Shown in pieces: positions 1 to 6,680 of a stretch of DNA of 21,010 bases. How positions within the stretch are numbered: position 1 is the first letter of the stretch; each line of letters opens with the position of its first letter. The notes beneath the pieces are model-generated. The model saw nothing but the letters and a program-made list of their open reading frames with translations. It was not told where the DNA came from and ran no database searches. The translations under genes and the position numbers were made by a program. This DNA comes from Actinomycetota bacterium (GTDB lineage Bacteria > Actinomycetota > Actinomycetes > Nanopelagicales > Nanopelagicaceae). The stretch is from contig WLMD01000015.1 in the NCBI GenBank assembly GCA_009700405.1, positions 1 through 21,010 of the forward strand, read 5' to 3'.

Positions 1-1
1 A

Positions 2-661
2 AAAGTAGAAATCAAATGGGTCCCAAGTGATGAGTGTGAATCCATGGAAGGGGCTAAGGCTCACCTTCACGATGTCGATGCAATCTGTGTCCCTGGTGGA
101 TTCGGTGTTCGCGGAATCGAAGGCAAGGTTGGTGCTCTCACCTACGCTCGCCTCAATAAAATTCCTACATTGGGATTATGTCTTGGTTTGCAGTGCATGG
201 TTATTGAAGCTGCGAGAAACTTAGCGGGAATTGCAGATGCAAATTCCGCAGAATTCGCACCTGACACTAAGTCGCCAGTTATTTCAACAATGAGCGATCA
301 ACATGCCGTGGTATCAGGCGAAGCGGATATGGGCGCGACAATGCGTTTGGGCTTGTATAAAGCGAAACTTGAACCTGGATCGATAGTGGCTCGTACGTAT
401 GATGCACTCGAAGTTTCAGAACGTCATAGGCATCGTTACGAAGTGAATAACGAGTATCGTAAGAAAATAGAAGATGCAGGACTTGTTTTTAGCGGAATCT
501 TTGTAGAGAGAAATCTTGTTGAGTTTGTTGAGTTACCTGAAAACGTTCATCCTTATTACGTTGGTACTCAGGCTCACCCTGAATTTCGCTCTCGCCCCAC
601 CCGACCTCACCCGCTCTTCTACGGGTTAATTGAGGCAGCACTCAAGGCAAAAACGGTTTAA
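2..661 (+). CDS. pyrG: CTP synthase, C-terminal part (5' end cut by window edge)
   Basis: The reading frame is open from base 2, so this is the last 219 residues of a protein that starts upstream. It is the glutamine amidotransferase (class I GATase) half of CTP synthase, which hydrolyses glutamine to feed ammonia to the synthase half for UTP to CTP conversion in the cytoplasm. Visible signatures are PGGFGVRG (oxyanion region), GLCLGLQC with the nucleophile Cys codon at 179-181, and AHPEFRSRP with the catalytic His (575-577) and Glu (581-583). The C-terminus is in the usual place for the family. It is followed by ald after 60 bp. In Actinobacteria pyrG commonly lies near xerD and parA-scpAB, as here. 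No internal frameshift is seen. The ATG at 44 is an internal Met, not the start. Confidence 0.96.
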   Translation, partial: KVEIKWVPSDECESMEGAKAHLHDVDAICVPGGFGVRGIEGKVGALTYARLNKIPTLGLCLGLQCMVIEAARNLAGIADANSAEFAPDTKSPVISTMSDQHAVVSGEADMGATMRLGLYKAKLEPGSIVARTYDALEVSERHRHRYEVNNEYRKKIEDAGLVFSGIFVERNLVEFVELPENVHPYYVGTQAHPEFRSRPTRPHPLFYGLIEAALKAKTV

Positions 662-665
662 GTGA

Positions 666-698
666 GTTGAGTTTCCAGGTACTGTGAACCTACTCAAC
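666..698 (+). terminator. Imperfect hairpin between pyrG and ald (weak terminator or operator)
   Basis: GTTGAGT at 666-672 is complementary to ACTCAAC at 692-698, and inside it AGGT (677-680) pairs with ACCT (688-691). This gives a 7+4 bp stem with a TTCC bulge and a 7-nt loop. It starts just after the pyrG stop. No T-run follows, so it is not a textbook intrinsic terminator. It could instead be an operator or an RNA-processing stem in the ald leader. Function is inference. Confidence 0.35.
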
Positions 699-721
699 GA
701 AGAGCGAAATTAGGAGTTGTA

Positions 722-1825
722 ATGATTGTCGGTGTCCCAAAAGAAATTAAGAGTCAAGAGTCGCGAATTGCTATCACGCCAGAAGGAGTGAGCGAATTCG
801 TACACTCGGGACATACGGTTCTGATTGAAGCTGGCGCAGGATTGGGTTCCTCAATTACTGATGCTGAGTTTGTTGCTCAAGGAGCGAAGATAGTTAACAA
901 CGTTGACGAGGTATGGTCACAATCAGATTTAATTCTCAAAGTAAAAGAACCAATTGCCGCCGAATATCCGCGAATGCGCAAGGGTCAGATACTCTTTACA
1001 TATCTGCATCTCGCTGCTTCTAAGGAATGCACGGATGCTCTTATAGCCAGTGGCACCACCGCAATTGCTTATGAAACCGTAGAAAGAAATGGCCAATTGC
1101 CATTGTTGGCGCCTATGAGTGAAGTGGCCGGACGCATGGCTACCCAGGTAGGTGCCTCAGCCCTTCAAAAGCCAAACGGCGGTCGTGGCGTATTGCTCGG
1201 GGGAGTACCGGGTGTAGCACCTGGAAAAGTAGTTGTTATTGGTGGTGGCGTTGCAGGTCTTAACGCTGCAGTTATTGCTGTTGGAATGGGCGCCGATGTA
1301 ACGATTATTGATCGCAGTATCGCTCGTTTGCAATATATCGATGCAACCTACGCTGGCCGCATCAAAACTCTTGCAGCTTCCAGGCATGCAATAGCGCGTG
1401 AAGTTTCTTCAGCAGATTTGGTTGTGGGCGCGGTATTAGTACATGGCGCCAAGGCTCCAAAATTGGTGAGCAACGAACAAGTTAAGGCGATGAAGCCGGG
1501 TTCTGTTCTTGTAGATATCGCAATTGATCAAGGTGGATGTTTTGAAGATTCGAAAGCAACCACACATGCAGATCCAACGTTCATGATTCACGAAAGCATT
1601 TTTTATTGTGTAGCAAATATGCCAGGCGCTGTTCCTGTTGCATCGACCTACGCGCTCACCAATGCAACGCTTCCGTACGCTCTGTCTCTTGCTAATTTGG
1701 GATGGAAAGAAGCCCTTAAGCACGATGCTTCATTGGCTTCGGGTCTTAATGTTCACGAAGGTAAGGTTTATTATGAGGCAGTCGCTGTAGCTCACAATTA
1801 CCAGAATCACGTTTTGGCCTCTTAG
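722..1825 (+). CDS. ald: Alanine dehydrogenase
   Basis: This is a 367-residue NAD-dependent L-alanine dehydrogenase, which reversibly interconverts alanine with pyruvate and ammonia in the cytoplasm. The N-terminus MIVGVPKEIK is typical. The residues known to matter in the family are at expected numbers: Arg15, Lys75 (in KVKEP) and His96 (in YLHLAAS). The Rossmann motif reads VVIGGGVAGLNAA, and the DIAIDQGGC segment carries the conserved late Asp. Length matches the family, about 370. The start is fixed by AGGAG at 712-716, five bases before the ATG. The gene lies between pyrG and xerD; an ald gene is also found in this neighbourhood in Streptomyces. The hairpin at 666-698 lies in the leader and may affect expression. 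xerD follows after only 14 bp, so the two are probably co-transcribed. Confidence 0.96.
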   Translation: MIVGVPKEIKSQESRIAITPEGVSEFVHSGHTVLIEAGAGLGSSITDAEFVAQGAKIVNNVDEVWSQSDLILKVKEPIAAEYPRMRKGQILFTYLHLAASKECTDALIASGTTAIAYETVERNGQLPLLAPMSEVAGRMATQVGASALQKPNGGRGVLLGGVPGVAPGKVVVIGGGVAGLNAAVIAVGMGADVTIIDRSIARLQYIDATYAGRIKTLAASRHAIAREVSSADLVVGAVLVHGAKAPKLVSNEQVKAMKPGSVLVDIAIDQGGCFEDSKATTHADPTFMIHESIFYCVANMPGAVPVASTYALTNATLPYALSLANLGWKEALKHDASLASGLNVHEGKVYYEAVAVAHNYQNHVLAS

Positions 1826-1839
1826 CGTTTTCAAAGACT

Positions 1840-2760
1840 ATGGATTTTGCGAAAGAGCAGAGGGGTTTTCTGGACCACCTTCGTGTGGAAAGAGGGCTTT
1901 CGCAAAATACGATTTCCGCGTACGAACGTGATTTGAAATCGTTCGCTTCCTTTCTTACTGATTCAACGGTTGCTTTTGAGGATGTAACCGCCGAGACAGT
2001 TCTTGCTTACCGTGTCTATCTGGGTGATAAGAGATATTCGCAAGCCAGTGTTTCGCGCATGCTCTCTTCTCTGCGTTCGTTTTACAAATATCTTTCCAAG
2101 GAGAAAGGTCACATAGATCCAACAACAGAGCTTGAGAAATTCCCAGTAATGCGACGTTTACCAAAAGCTCTAACCATTGCGCAGACAGTGGCTTTAATAG
2201 ATGCGTCATTTCATTCAGGAAATCCAATTACATTGCGGGATAGGGCGCTTCTGGAATTGCTCTACGGAAGCGGAGCGCGAGTAAGTGAAATAGTCGGAGT
2301 TGATGTTGGTGACCTCCATCGTTTTCAGGGCGATGAGGTGGAAAGCGAGACTATAAAACTTCGGGGCAAGGGAGGAAAAGAGCGAATAGTTCCTCTTGGT
2401 TCGTATGCCAGTGCTGCAGTTTCAGATTACATGACACGAATACGTCCGGAATTGCTTAAGAAATCGCCAAAGGCCACCAGTGCTCTCTTCCTCAATCAAA
2501 GAGGTACACGACTAAGCCGACAAAGTGCGTGGCAGATCGTTTTAGATGCGGCTAAGAGCGCAGGAATTGATTCACACGTTTCACCGCATGTTTTTAGACA
2601 CTCCTATGCAACACATTTGTTAGACGGTGGTGCAGATATTCGCGTCGTGCAGGAGTTACTTGGGCACGCGTCAGTAACTACAACTCAAATTTATACCTTG
2701 ATAACTATTGATAAAGTGCGCGAAACCTACAGTTTGGCACATCCTCGAGCAAGAGATTAG
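1840..2760 (+). CDS. xerD: Tyrosine recombinase XerD
   Basis: This 306-residue site-specific recombinase acts with XerC at dif to resolve chromosome dimers at the terminus. The N-terminal SAM-like core-binding domain spans about residues 1-95 (GLSQNTISAYERDL). The catalytic domain has the full set: Arg147 (GARVSE), Lys177 (RGKGGKERIVPLG), His250 and Arg253 (SPHVFRHSYATHLL), His276 (LLGHASVTTTQ) and the nucleophile Tyr285 (QIYT). It starts 14 bp after ald with no clear Shine-Dalgarno, so translation may depend on the upstream gene. The sequence resembles XerD more than a phage integrase, and the chromosomal setting (pyrG, parA, scpAB) is its usual actinobacterial home. The 3' end directly abuts the stop codon of the convergent RHH gene. 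No dif-like site was found in the window. Confidence 0.94.
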   Translation: MDFAKEQRGFLDHLRVERGLSQNTISAYERDLKSFASFLTDSTVAFEDVTAETVLAYRVYLGDKRYSQASVSRMLSSLRSFYKYLSKEKGHIDPTTELEKFPVMRRLPKALTIAQTVALIDASFHSGNPITLRDRALLELLYGSGARVSEIVGVDVGDLHRFQGDEVESETIKLRGKGGKERIVPLGSYASAAVSDYMTRIRPELLKKSPKATSALFLNQRGTRLSRQSAWQIVLDAAKSAGIDSHVSPHVFRHSYATHLLDGGADIRVVQELLGHASVTTTQIYTLITIDKVRETYSLAHPRARD

Positions 2761-3177
2761 TTAATGTCCGCGCAATCTGCGAGCAAGAATACTTTGATCG
2801 CCTTTTGCTTGAAGATCGGCGATAATGACAGCGATAGATTCACGAACAATTCGCCCACGGTCTGCCGCTAAACCTAAATCACCACGTAACATCAATCTGG
2901 CTTGATCAAGATCAAATAGTTCTTCAGGGGAGAGATAGACGGTAATTTTTTCGTCATGCTTCTCACGACCAGAAGGAGAGTTTTCAACATTAGTGACTCT
3001 TCGTCGCGAAGTTGTACGCACTCCCTTTTTATTCGGTGGGGAAGGAGTGGGTGCAACTTGGTGAGATACCGGCGCCAAAGGTGATGAATCAGGAAGGGAA
3101 TCTCTTACTGCACTAAGTGCTGGTGTCGTAGAACGAAATAGTTCGTCAGCACCTGGCAAACTTGCTCTGCGGCTCAT
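2761..3177 (-). CDS. Small ParA-associated protein with ribbon-helix-helix-like C-terminus
   Basis: A 138-residue protein translated from an ATG that overlaps the stop of the ParA gene (ATGA, 3174-3177), so the two are translationally coupled. Residues 1-75 are rich in Ser, Pro and Arg and look disordered. Residues 77-125 have the layout of a ribbon-helix-helix fold: a strand (KITVYL, 77-82), helix A (about 84-101), a short turn, and helix B (GRIVRESIAVIIADL, about 108-122). A basic tail LARRLRGH ends it. RHH proteins usually bind DNA as dimers through the strand, and several ParA partners in plasmid type Ib systems (ParG, omega) are RHH proteins with a flexible N-terminal tail that contacts the ATPase. 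That role is an inference from context and shape; I do not recognise a named family. The stop codon touches the xerD stop with no bases between. Confidence 0.85.
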   Translation of the reverse strand: MSRRASLPGADELFRSTTPALSAVRDSLPDSSPLAPVSHQVAPTPSPPNKKGVRTTSRRRVTNVENSPSGREKHDEKITVYLSPEELFDLDQARLMLRGDLGLAADRGRIVRESIAVIIADLQAKGDQSILARRLRGH

Positions 3178-4058
3178 CGTGTTCCTCCGATTGCTATAAG
3201 TTCTCGAGCCAAACGCCGATAAGAGGCGGCCCCACCCGAACTTCCTGCGTAAGTTGTAATGGGCTCTCCAGCCACAGTGGTTTCTGGAAAACGAACGGTT
3301 TGTGCAATAACAGTTTCGAAAACACTCTCAGGGAAAGCTTCAAGTATGCGTTCAAGAACCTCACGGCTATGGAGAGTCTTCTTGTCATACATTGTTGCCA
3401 AAATACCAATGAGTTTCAGATTGGGATTTAGATTCAAGCGAACCTTCTCTAAGTTCTCTTGCAATTGAGCGAAACCGCGCAATGCAAAGAACTCACATTG
3501 GAGAGGAACGATCACTCCATCAGCTGCTGTAAGGGCGTTAAGGGTCAGAAGCCCAAGAGTTGGTTGGCAATCAATTAAAATTACATCGTAATAATCTTTA
3601 ACGCTTTCCAAGGTACGTTTCAGGAAGTTCTCGCGTCCCATTTCATTGACCAGCGTTACTTCTGCTGTCGCCAATTCCTTGTTTGCAGGCAAGAGATCCA
3701 TTCCTGGTACAGATGTTTTAAGAATGATCTTCTCAATATCTGATTGAGGATCCATCAGTACCTGATACACGGTTTCTTCTAGACGAAGTTCGTGCGCGTT
3801 CACTCCCAAGCCCACTGAAAGGGCGCCTTGGGGATCGAAATCAACAAGTAGGACGCGTCGACCAAGTTCGGCTAACGCAGCTCCTAAGTTGATTGTGGTG
3901 GTCGTCTTGCCTACGCCGCCTTTTTGATTGACGATAGGAATAATGGTTGCGTTTCCGTGGTCAGAAAGAGGCCCTGGAATAGGCCAATTTTTGGGTTTAC
4001 GCTTGAGCAAGGTGGCTGTTGTTGCCACATCGCTATCAAATGTCGATTTAACGCTCAA
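3174..4058 (-). CDS. parA: ParA/Soj-family partition ATPase
   Basis: A 294-residue MinD/ParA-type ATPase. It has a deviant Walker A, KGGVGKTTTT (residues 46-55), the A' motif LLVDFDPQG (70-78) and a Walker B segment VILIDCQP near residue 160. Proteins of this family dimerise with ATP on nucleoid DNA and position chromosomes, plasmids or protein cargoes. Before the Walker strand is a polar extension of about 38 residues with no visible helix-turn-helix, unlike type Ia plasmid ParA. The start is a TTG preceded by AGAGAGG on the minus strand; the GTG of Val11 is an alternative. No parB gene is adjacent; instead the downstream coupled gene encodes an RHH-like protein. A Soj-like gene upstream of scpA is also known in Mycobacterium (Rv1708), so the ATPase is part of the actinobacterial core rather than a plasmid remnant. 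In this window it reads opposite to scpA. Confidence 0.93.
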   Translation of the reverse strand: MSVKSTFDSDVATTATLLKRKPKNWPIPGPLSDHGNATIIPIVNQKGGVGKTTTTINLGAALAELGRRVLLVDFDPQGALSVGLGVNAHELRLEETVYQVLMDPQSDIEKIILKTSVPGMDLLPANKELATAEVTLVNEMGRENFLKRTLESVKDYYDVILIDCQPTLGLLTLNALTAADGVIVPLQCEFFALRGFAQLQENLEKVRLNLNPNLKLIGILATMYDKKTLHSREVLERILEAFPESVFETVIAQTVRFPETTVAGEPITTYAGSSGGAASYRRLARELIAIGGTR

Positions 4059-4089
4059 TCGAGAAGCCTCTCTGCCGCTTTATGGACGG

Positions 4090-4119
4090 ACTCTACGCAT
4101 GAGCTGGTTCTGAGCGCAA
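4090..4119 (-). promoter_or_regulatory. Candidate promoter of the parA-RHH operon
   Basis: On the minus strand TTGCGC (complement of 4114-4119) and TAGAGT (complement of 4090-4095) are 18 bases apart, a fair match to a -35/-10 pair with the actinobacterial TAnnnT type -10. It would give a leader of about 25 nt containing AGAGAGG before the TTG start. This is the only spacer upstream of parA, so a promoter must lie near here, but the exact hexamers are a visual call. Confidence 0.35.
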
Positions 4120-4128
4120 GTGCAAGCC

Positions 4129-4133
4129 AAGGG
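4129..4133 (+). promoter_or_regulatory. scpA: Ribosome binding site that decides the scpA start
   Basis: AAGGG lies 7 bases before the GTG at 4141. The earlier in-frame GTG at 4120 has no purine-rich site at a proper distance, so 4141 is the better start. Confidence 0.55.
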
Positions 4134-4140
4134 TTCATTT

Positions 4141-5016
4141 GTGAAGTACGGTTTGCACGTGGAAATTACAGAAGAGACCAACGCGCCAGAAGTTTCGGGC
4201 GCATTTTCTGTCCACCTTGATAACTTTGACGGCCCATTTGACCTCCTACTTCAGCTCATCTCACGCCACAGGATGGATATCACCGAAGTCGCACTGAGTG
4301 CGGTAACTGATGAATTCATCTCCTTCATCCGCGGCCTGGAGGCTTCTGGGGAAGGGTGGAAGTTAGATCAAGCAACGGAGTTCTTGGTGGTCGCAGCAAC
4401 TCTGTTGGATCTCAAGGCAGCACGACTACTTCCCAGCGGGGAAGTAGAAGATGAGACCGACCTTGCCCTCTTGGAAGCTCGAGACCTGCTCTTTGCCCGC
4501 TTGTTGCAATACCGCGCCTTCAAAGAGATCGCCGCGACTTTCCATGAGCGCATTGCTTTAGAGGATAGGATTTTTGCCCGCGTAGTTGCCCTGGATCCTT
4601 CACTGGCATCTCTTTTGCCTGAGGTTCTGATTGGGGTAGGGGCAGAGCGTTTTGCGGCTATAGCCGAGCGCGTCTTGACGCCTAAAATCACTCCAGCGGT
4701 GGCCATAGAACACCTCCATATGCCCCTTGTAAGCGTGGCAGAGGAGGCTAGGTGGGTCGTTGAATCCCTGCGCAAGTCAAAGACGATGAGCTTTCGCCAC
4801 CTCGTGGCAGATGCAGAGAGCACCCTTGTTGTCGTGGCACGGTTCTTGGCGCTCCTGGATCTCTACCGACAGGGCGCACTGCGCTTTGATCAAGTCGTGG
4901 CTTTAGGGGAGTTGCAGATTAGTTGGACGGGAAGCGAGTCCGGCGAGGTAAGTGCTGGAGAAGAATTTGATGTACCTGTCGTGCCTATAGATACAGAGGA
5001 GACTCCAAATGTCTAA
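4141..5016 (+). CDS. scpA: Segregation and condensation protein A
   Basis: ScpA (291 residues from the GTG at 4141) is the kleisin subunit that bridges the SMC ATPase dimer and recruits ScpB, making the bacterial condensin. The diagnostic N-terminal segment LDNFDGPFDLLLQLI is present, followed by the Asp/Glu-rich middle and the C-terminal winged-helix part (VESLRKSKTMSFRHLV ... VVARFLALLDLYRQGAL). The last segment, RFDQVVALGELQISW, is typical. A longer form starting at GTG 4120 is possible but lacks a ribosome site. scpB overlaps the stop by 8 bases. Base composition is clearly richer in G+C (53-60% in hand-counted lines) than most of the window. The gene diverges from parA. Confidence 0.95.
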   Translation: MKYGLHVEITEETNAPEVSGAFSVHLDNFDGPFDLLLQLISRHRMDITEVALSAVTDEFISFIRGLEASGEGWKLDQATEFLVVAATLLDLKAARLLPSGEVEDETDLALLEARDLLFARLLQYRAFKEIAATFHERIALEDRIFARVVALDPSLASLLPEVLIGVGAERFAAIAERVLTPKITPAVAIEHLHMPLVSVAEEARWVVESLRKSKTMSFRHLVADAESTLVVVARFLALLDLYRQGALRFDQVVALGELQISWTGSESGEVSAGEEFDVPVVPIDTEETPNV

Positions 5017-5560
5017 TCCTGAACTTGATAGTTCAATCGAAGCCATATTGATGGTTGTGGATGAACCGGTAACTGAATTGACTCTAGCCCAGGTACTTGA
5101 AAGGCCAACGGACGAGATCGTGGAGGCGTTGGAGCGCCTCTCTTTAGGGTATGAAACCAATGGTTTCCATTTGCGCAAAGTCTCTGGCGGGTGGCGTTTC
5201 TATAGTCGTCCAGAATTTAGCGCTGCAGTTGAGAAGTTTGTGCTCGATGGACAGCAGTCTCGCCTCACACAGGCTGCTTTAGAGACCTTGGCCGTGATTG
5301 CCTACCGCCAACCGGTCTCACGAGCGCGCGTATCAGCTATTCGAGGCGTAAATGTGGAGGCTGTCATGAAGACCCTCGTCACCCGTGGCTTGGTAGAAGA
5401 GAGCGGGATTGAGCACGAGAGTGGTGCAATTTTATACAAGACGACCAGTTACTTCCTTGAACGTTTAGGGTTGAATGCCCTCACCGATCTGCCAGCGTTG
5501 GCGCCATACCTTCCGGACCTAGATCGTCTTGATGAAATCCTGGGCTCCCTGACCGATTGA
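5009..5560 (+). CDS. scpB: Segregation and condensation protein B
   Basis: ScpB is 183 residues long and made of two winged-helix domains; it dimerises and binds the middle of ScpA in the SMC complex. Recognisable parts are the N-terminal SIEAILMVVDEPVT, the conserved FHLRKVSGGWRFYSRPE, the TQAALETLAVIAYRQPVSR block and the second wing that begins IRGVNVEAVMKTLVTRGLV. It ends with TTSYFLERLGL and a short acidic tail (DLDRLDEILGSLTD). The ATG lies inside the last codons of scpA (overlap 5009-5016) and is preceded by GGAGA, so both coupling and its own ribosome site are available. Like scpA it is G+C-rich compared with the neighbours. Confidence 0.95.
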   Translation: MSNPELDSSIEAILMVVDEPVTELTLAQVLERPTDEIVEALERLSLGYETNGFHLRKVSGGWRFYSRPEFSAAVEKFVLDGQQSRLTQAALETLAVIAYRQPVSRARVSAIRGVNVEAVMKTLVTRGLVEESGIEHESGAILYKTTSYFLERLGLNALTDLPALAPYLPDLDRLDEILGSLTD

Positions 5561-5680
5561 TTGCCTGCGGGGTTATTCCGGAAAGAGTTTTAGAGGGCTC
5601 AATTTCGAGGTAGAATGACCAATTCACGCTTAATTGTCAACGTTCACAACTAGGTCGCTCATAGTCTCAAGGATGGATCC

Positions 5681-6394
5681 ATGGCTCTTGTACGCTTAAA
5701 CAAAATTATCGCCGATGCTGGTATCACGAGCAGACGTGGCGCTGACGAACTCATTTACGAAGGTCGAGTTTCGGTTGATGGCGAGGTCGTTCGAGAGATG
5801 GGATCTAAATTTGACCCCGAAACCTCTCAAGTCATGGTTGATGGTGAGACAATTCGCCCTAGTTTGACTAAGACTTACCTTGCACTTCATAAACCTCGTG
5901 GCGTTGTGTCTACCATGTATGACCCCGAAGGACGTCCCTCTCTGTCAGATTTCATATCAGTTCGAACCGAGCGCTTGTTCCATGTAGGTCGCCTCGATAA
6001 GGATTCTGAAGGCTTAATTCTCCTGAGTAATGATGGCGATATGACCTTTCGAGCAACGCACCCTTCTTACGGCTTAGAGAAGACGTATCTGATTGAATAC
6101 GCCGGAACTTTACCCAGGGATGCCCAAAAGAACTTGAAAAAGGGGATTGAACTGGAGGATGGCTTAGGAAGAGTTTTGGATTTCAAGGAGCTTTCTCCAA
6201 CGTGGATTGAAGTAACTATCCATGAGGGCAGGTATCACATTATTCGACGATTGATGGAAGCGGTCGGAGTGGACGTACTTCGTCTGATCAGAACGCGATT
6301 TGGTCCCATTTTGCTGGGGGATGTTCTTGAGGGACGCTGGCGAGATCTCAATGAGGTAGAACTAATAAATCTACGTAAAGCTTTAGACCTTTAA
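5681..6394 (+). CDS. rluB: 23S rRNA pseudouridine synthase (RluB/RsuA family)
   Basis: A 237-residue RsuA/RluB-type enzyme that isomerises a uridine in rRNA; in this position in Actinobacteria (after scpB) it is annotated RluB, acting on 23S rRNA. The N-terminal S4 RNA-binding domain covers about residues 3-60 (VRLNKIIADAGITSRR). The catalytic loop reads GRLDKDSEGLILLSNDG with Asp106 as the nucleophile, and the KTYLIEY and EGRYHIIRRLMEAVG motifs follow. Start: ATG with AAGGA eight bases upstream. The 120-bp gap after scpB gives room for its own promoter (TAGAAT at 5611-5616 or TAGTCT at 5662-5667 are candidates, neither with a good -35). The A+T-rich repeat spacer follows it. RluB rather than RsuA is chosen by context only. 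Confidence 0.92.
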   Translation: MALVRLNKIIADAGITSRRGADELIYEGRVSVDGEVVREMGSKFDPETSQVMVDGETIRPSLTKTYLALHKPRGVVSTMYDPEGRPSLSDFISVRTERLFHVGRLDKDSEGLILLSNDGDMTFRATHPSYGLEKTYLIEYAGTLPRDAQKNLKKGIELEDGLGRVLDFKELSPTWIEVTIHEGRYHIIRRLMEAVGVDVLRLIRTRFGPILLGDVLEGRWRDLNEVELINLRKALDL

Positions 6395-6395
6395 C

Positions 6396-6679
6396 GATTT
6401 ATCTATATTAACGTACTGCTATTAAAATCTATTTACTAATTTATCGACTTTAAGAAAAGAAAGCAAGATAGATTTATCGACATAAGAACTCTGCTTTTAG
6501 GCGTAAACCCTCTTTATATTGCGGATTTATCGACATATACGAACCTCTGGTCTAGCAAGCTCCGAGAAACGAAAAGAAGTAAGACCTTTTAATTATTAAG
6601 ACATATACAATTATAAAGACATATCGATAAACATCTAGTAATTTCGTGCGTCTCGATTCCTTGGGGAGTATCATTTATC
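6396..6679. repeat. A+T-rich spacer with repeated ATTTATCGAC / GACATAT words
   Basis: This stretch of roughly 285 bases between rluB and aroH has no convincing gene. Over 6421-6660 it is about 32% G+C by hand count. The word ATTTATC recurs at 6397, 6439, 6472, 6525 and 6673, and its complement GATAAA at 6626-6631. Three copies extend to ATTTATCGAC (6439, 6472, 6525). Two of these continue to ...GACATA (6471-6484, 6524-6540), and AAGACATAT recurs at 6598-6606 and 6616-6624. The palindrome TATCGATA is at 6622-6629. Spacings (33, 53, about 70, 18) are irregular, so this is not a tandem or CRISPR array. The last word overlaps the putative aroH -10. It could be a regulator-binding cluster, a DnaA-like site cluster or an unannotated RNA; none of these is shown. 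Confidence 0.6.
6669..6674 (+). promoter_or_regulatory. aroH: Candidate -10 element for a leaderless aroH transcript
   Basis: TATCAT, one base off TATAAT, lies exactly 6 bases before the aroH ATG, which puts the expected transcription start at or next to the A of the ATG. GGGGAG at 6663-6668 is too far upstream for a normal ribosome site. No clear -35 is seen. Confidence 0.45.
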
Positions 6680-6680
6680 C

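Noticed and set aside
1840..2760. Phage integrase with a genomic island
   Set aside because: All neighbours are core genes, no attachment repeats or tRNA are seen, and the protein has XerD features.
2700..2800. dif recombination site beside xerD
   Set aside because: No 28-base arrangement of two 11-base arms with a 6-base centre was recognisable, and dif normally lies at the terminus rather than beside xerD.
4120..4140. Longer scpA starting at GTG 4120
   Set aside because: No ribosome site before 4120, while AAGGG stands 7 bases before GTG 4141; the extra 7 residues are not part of the recognisable ScpA N-terminus.
4059..4140. parS site for a ParB
   Set aside because: No match to the TGTTTCACGTGAAACA consensus here or elsewhere in the window by eye.
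4368..4823. Open frame antisense to scpA, 151 codons
   Set aside because: Lies fully opposite a strongly recognised gene, is of low-complexity Ser/Arg/Ala composition and has no family features; a shadow.
6396..6640. CRISPR array or tandem satellite in the rluB-aroH spacer
   Set aside because: Words are 7-12 bases with irregular spacing and diverged copies; there are no uniform spacers and no cas genes.
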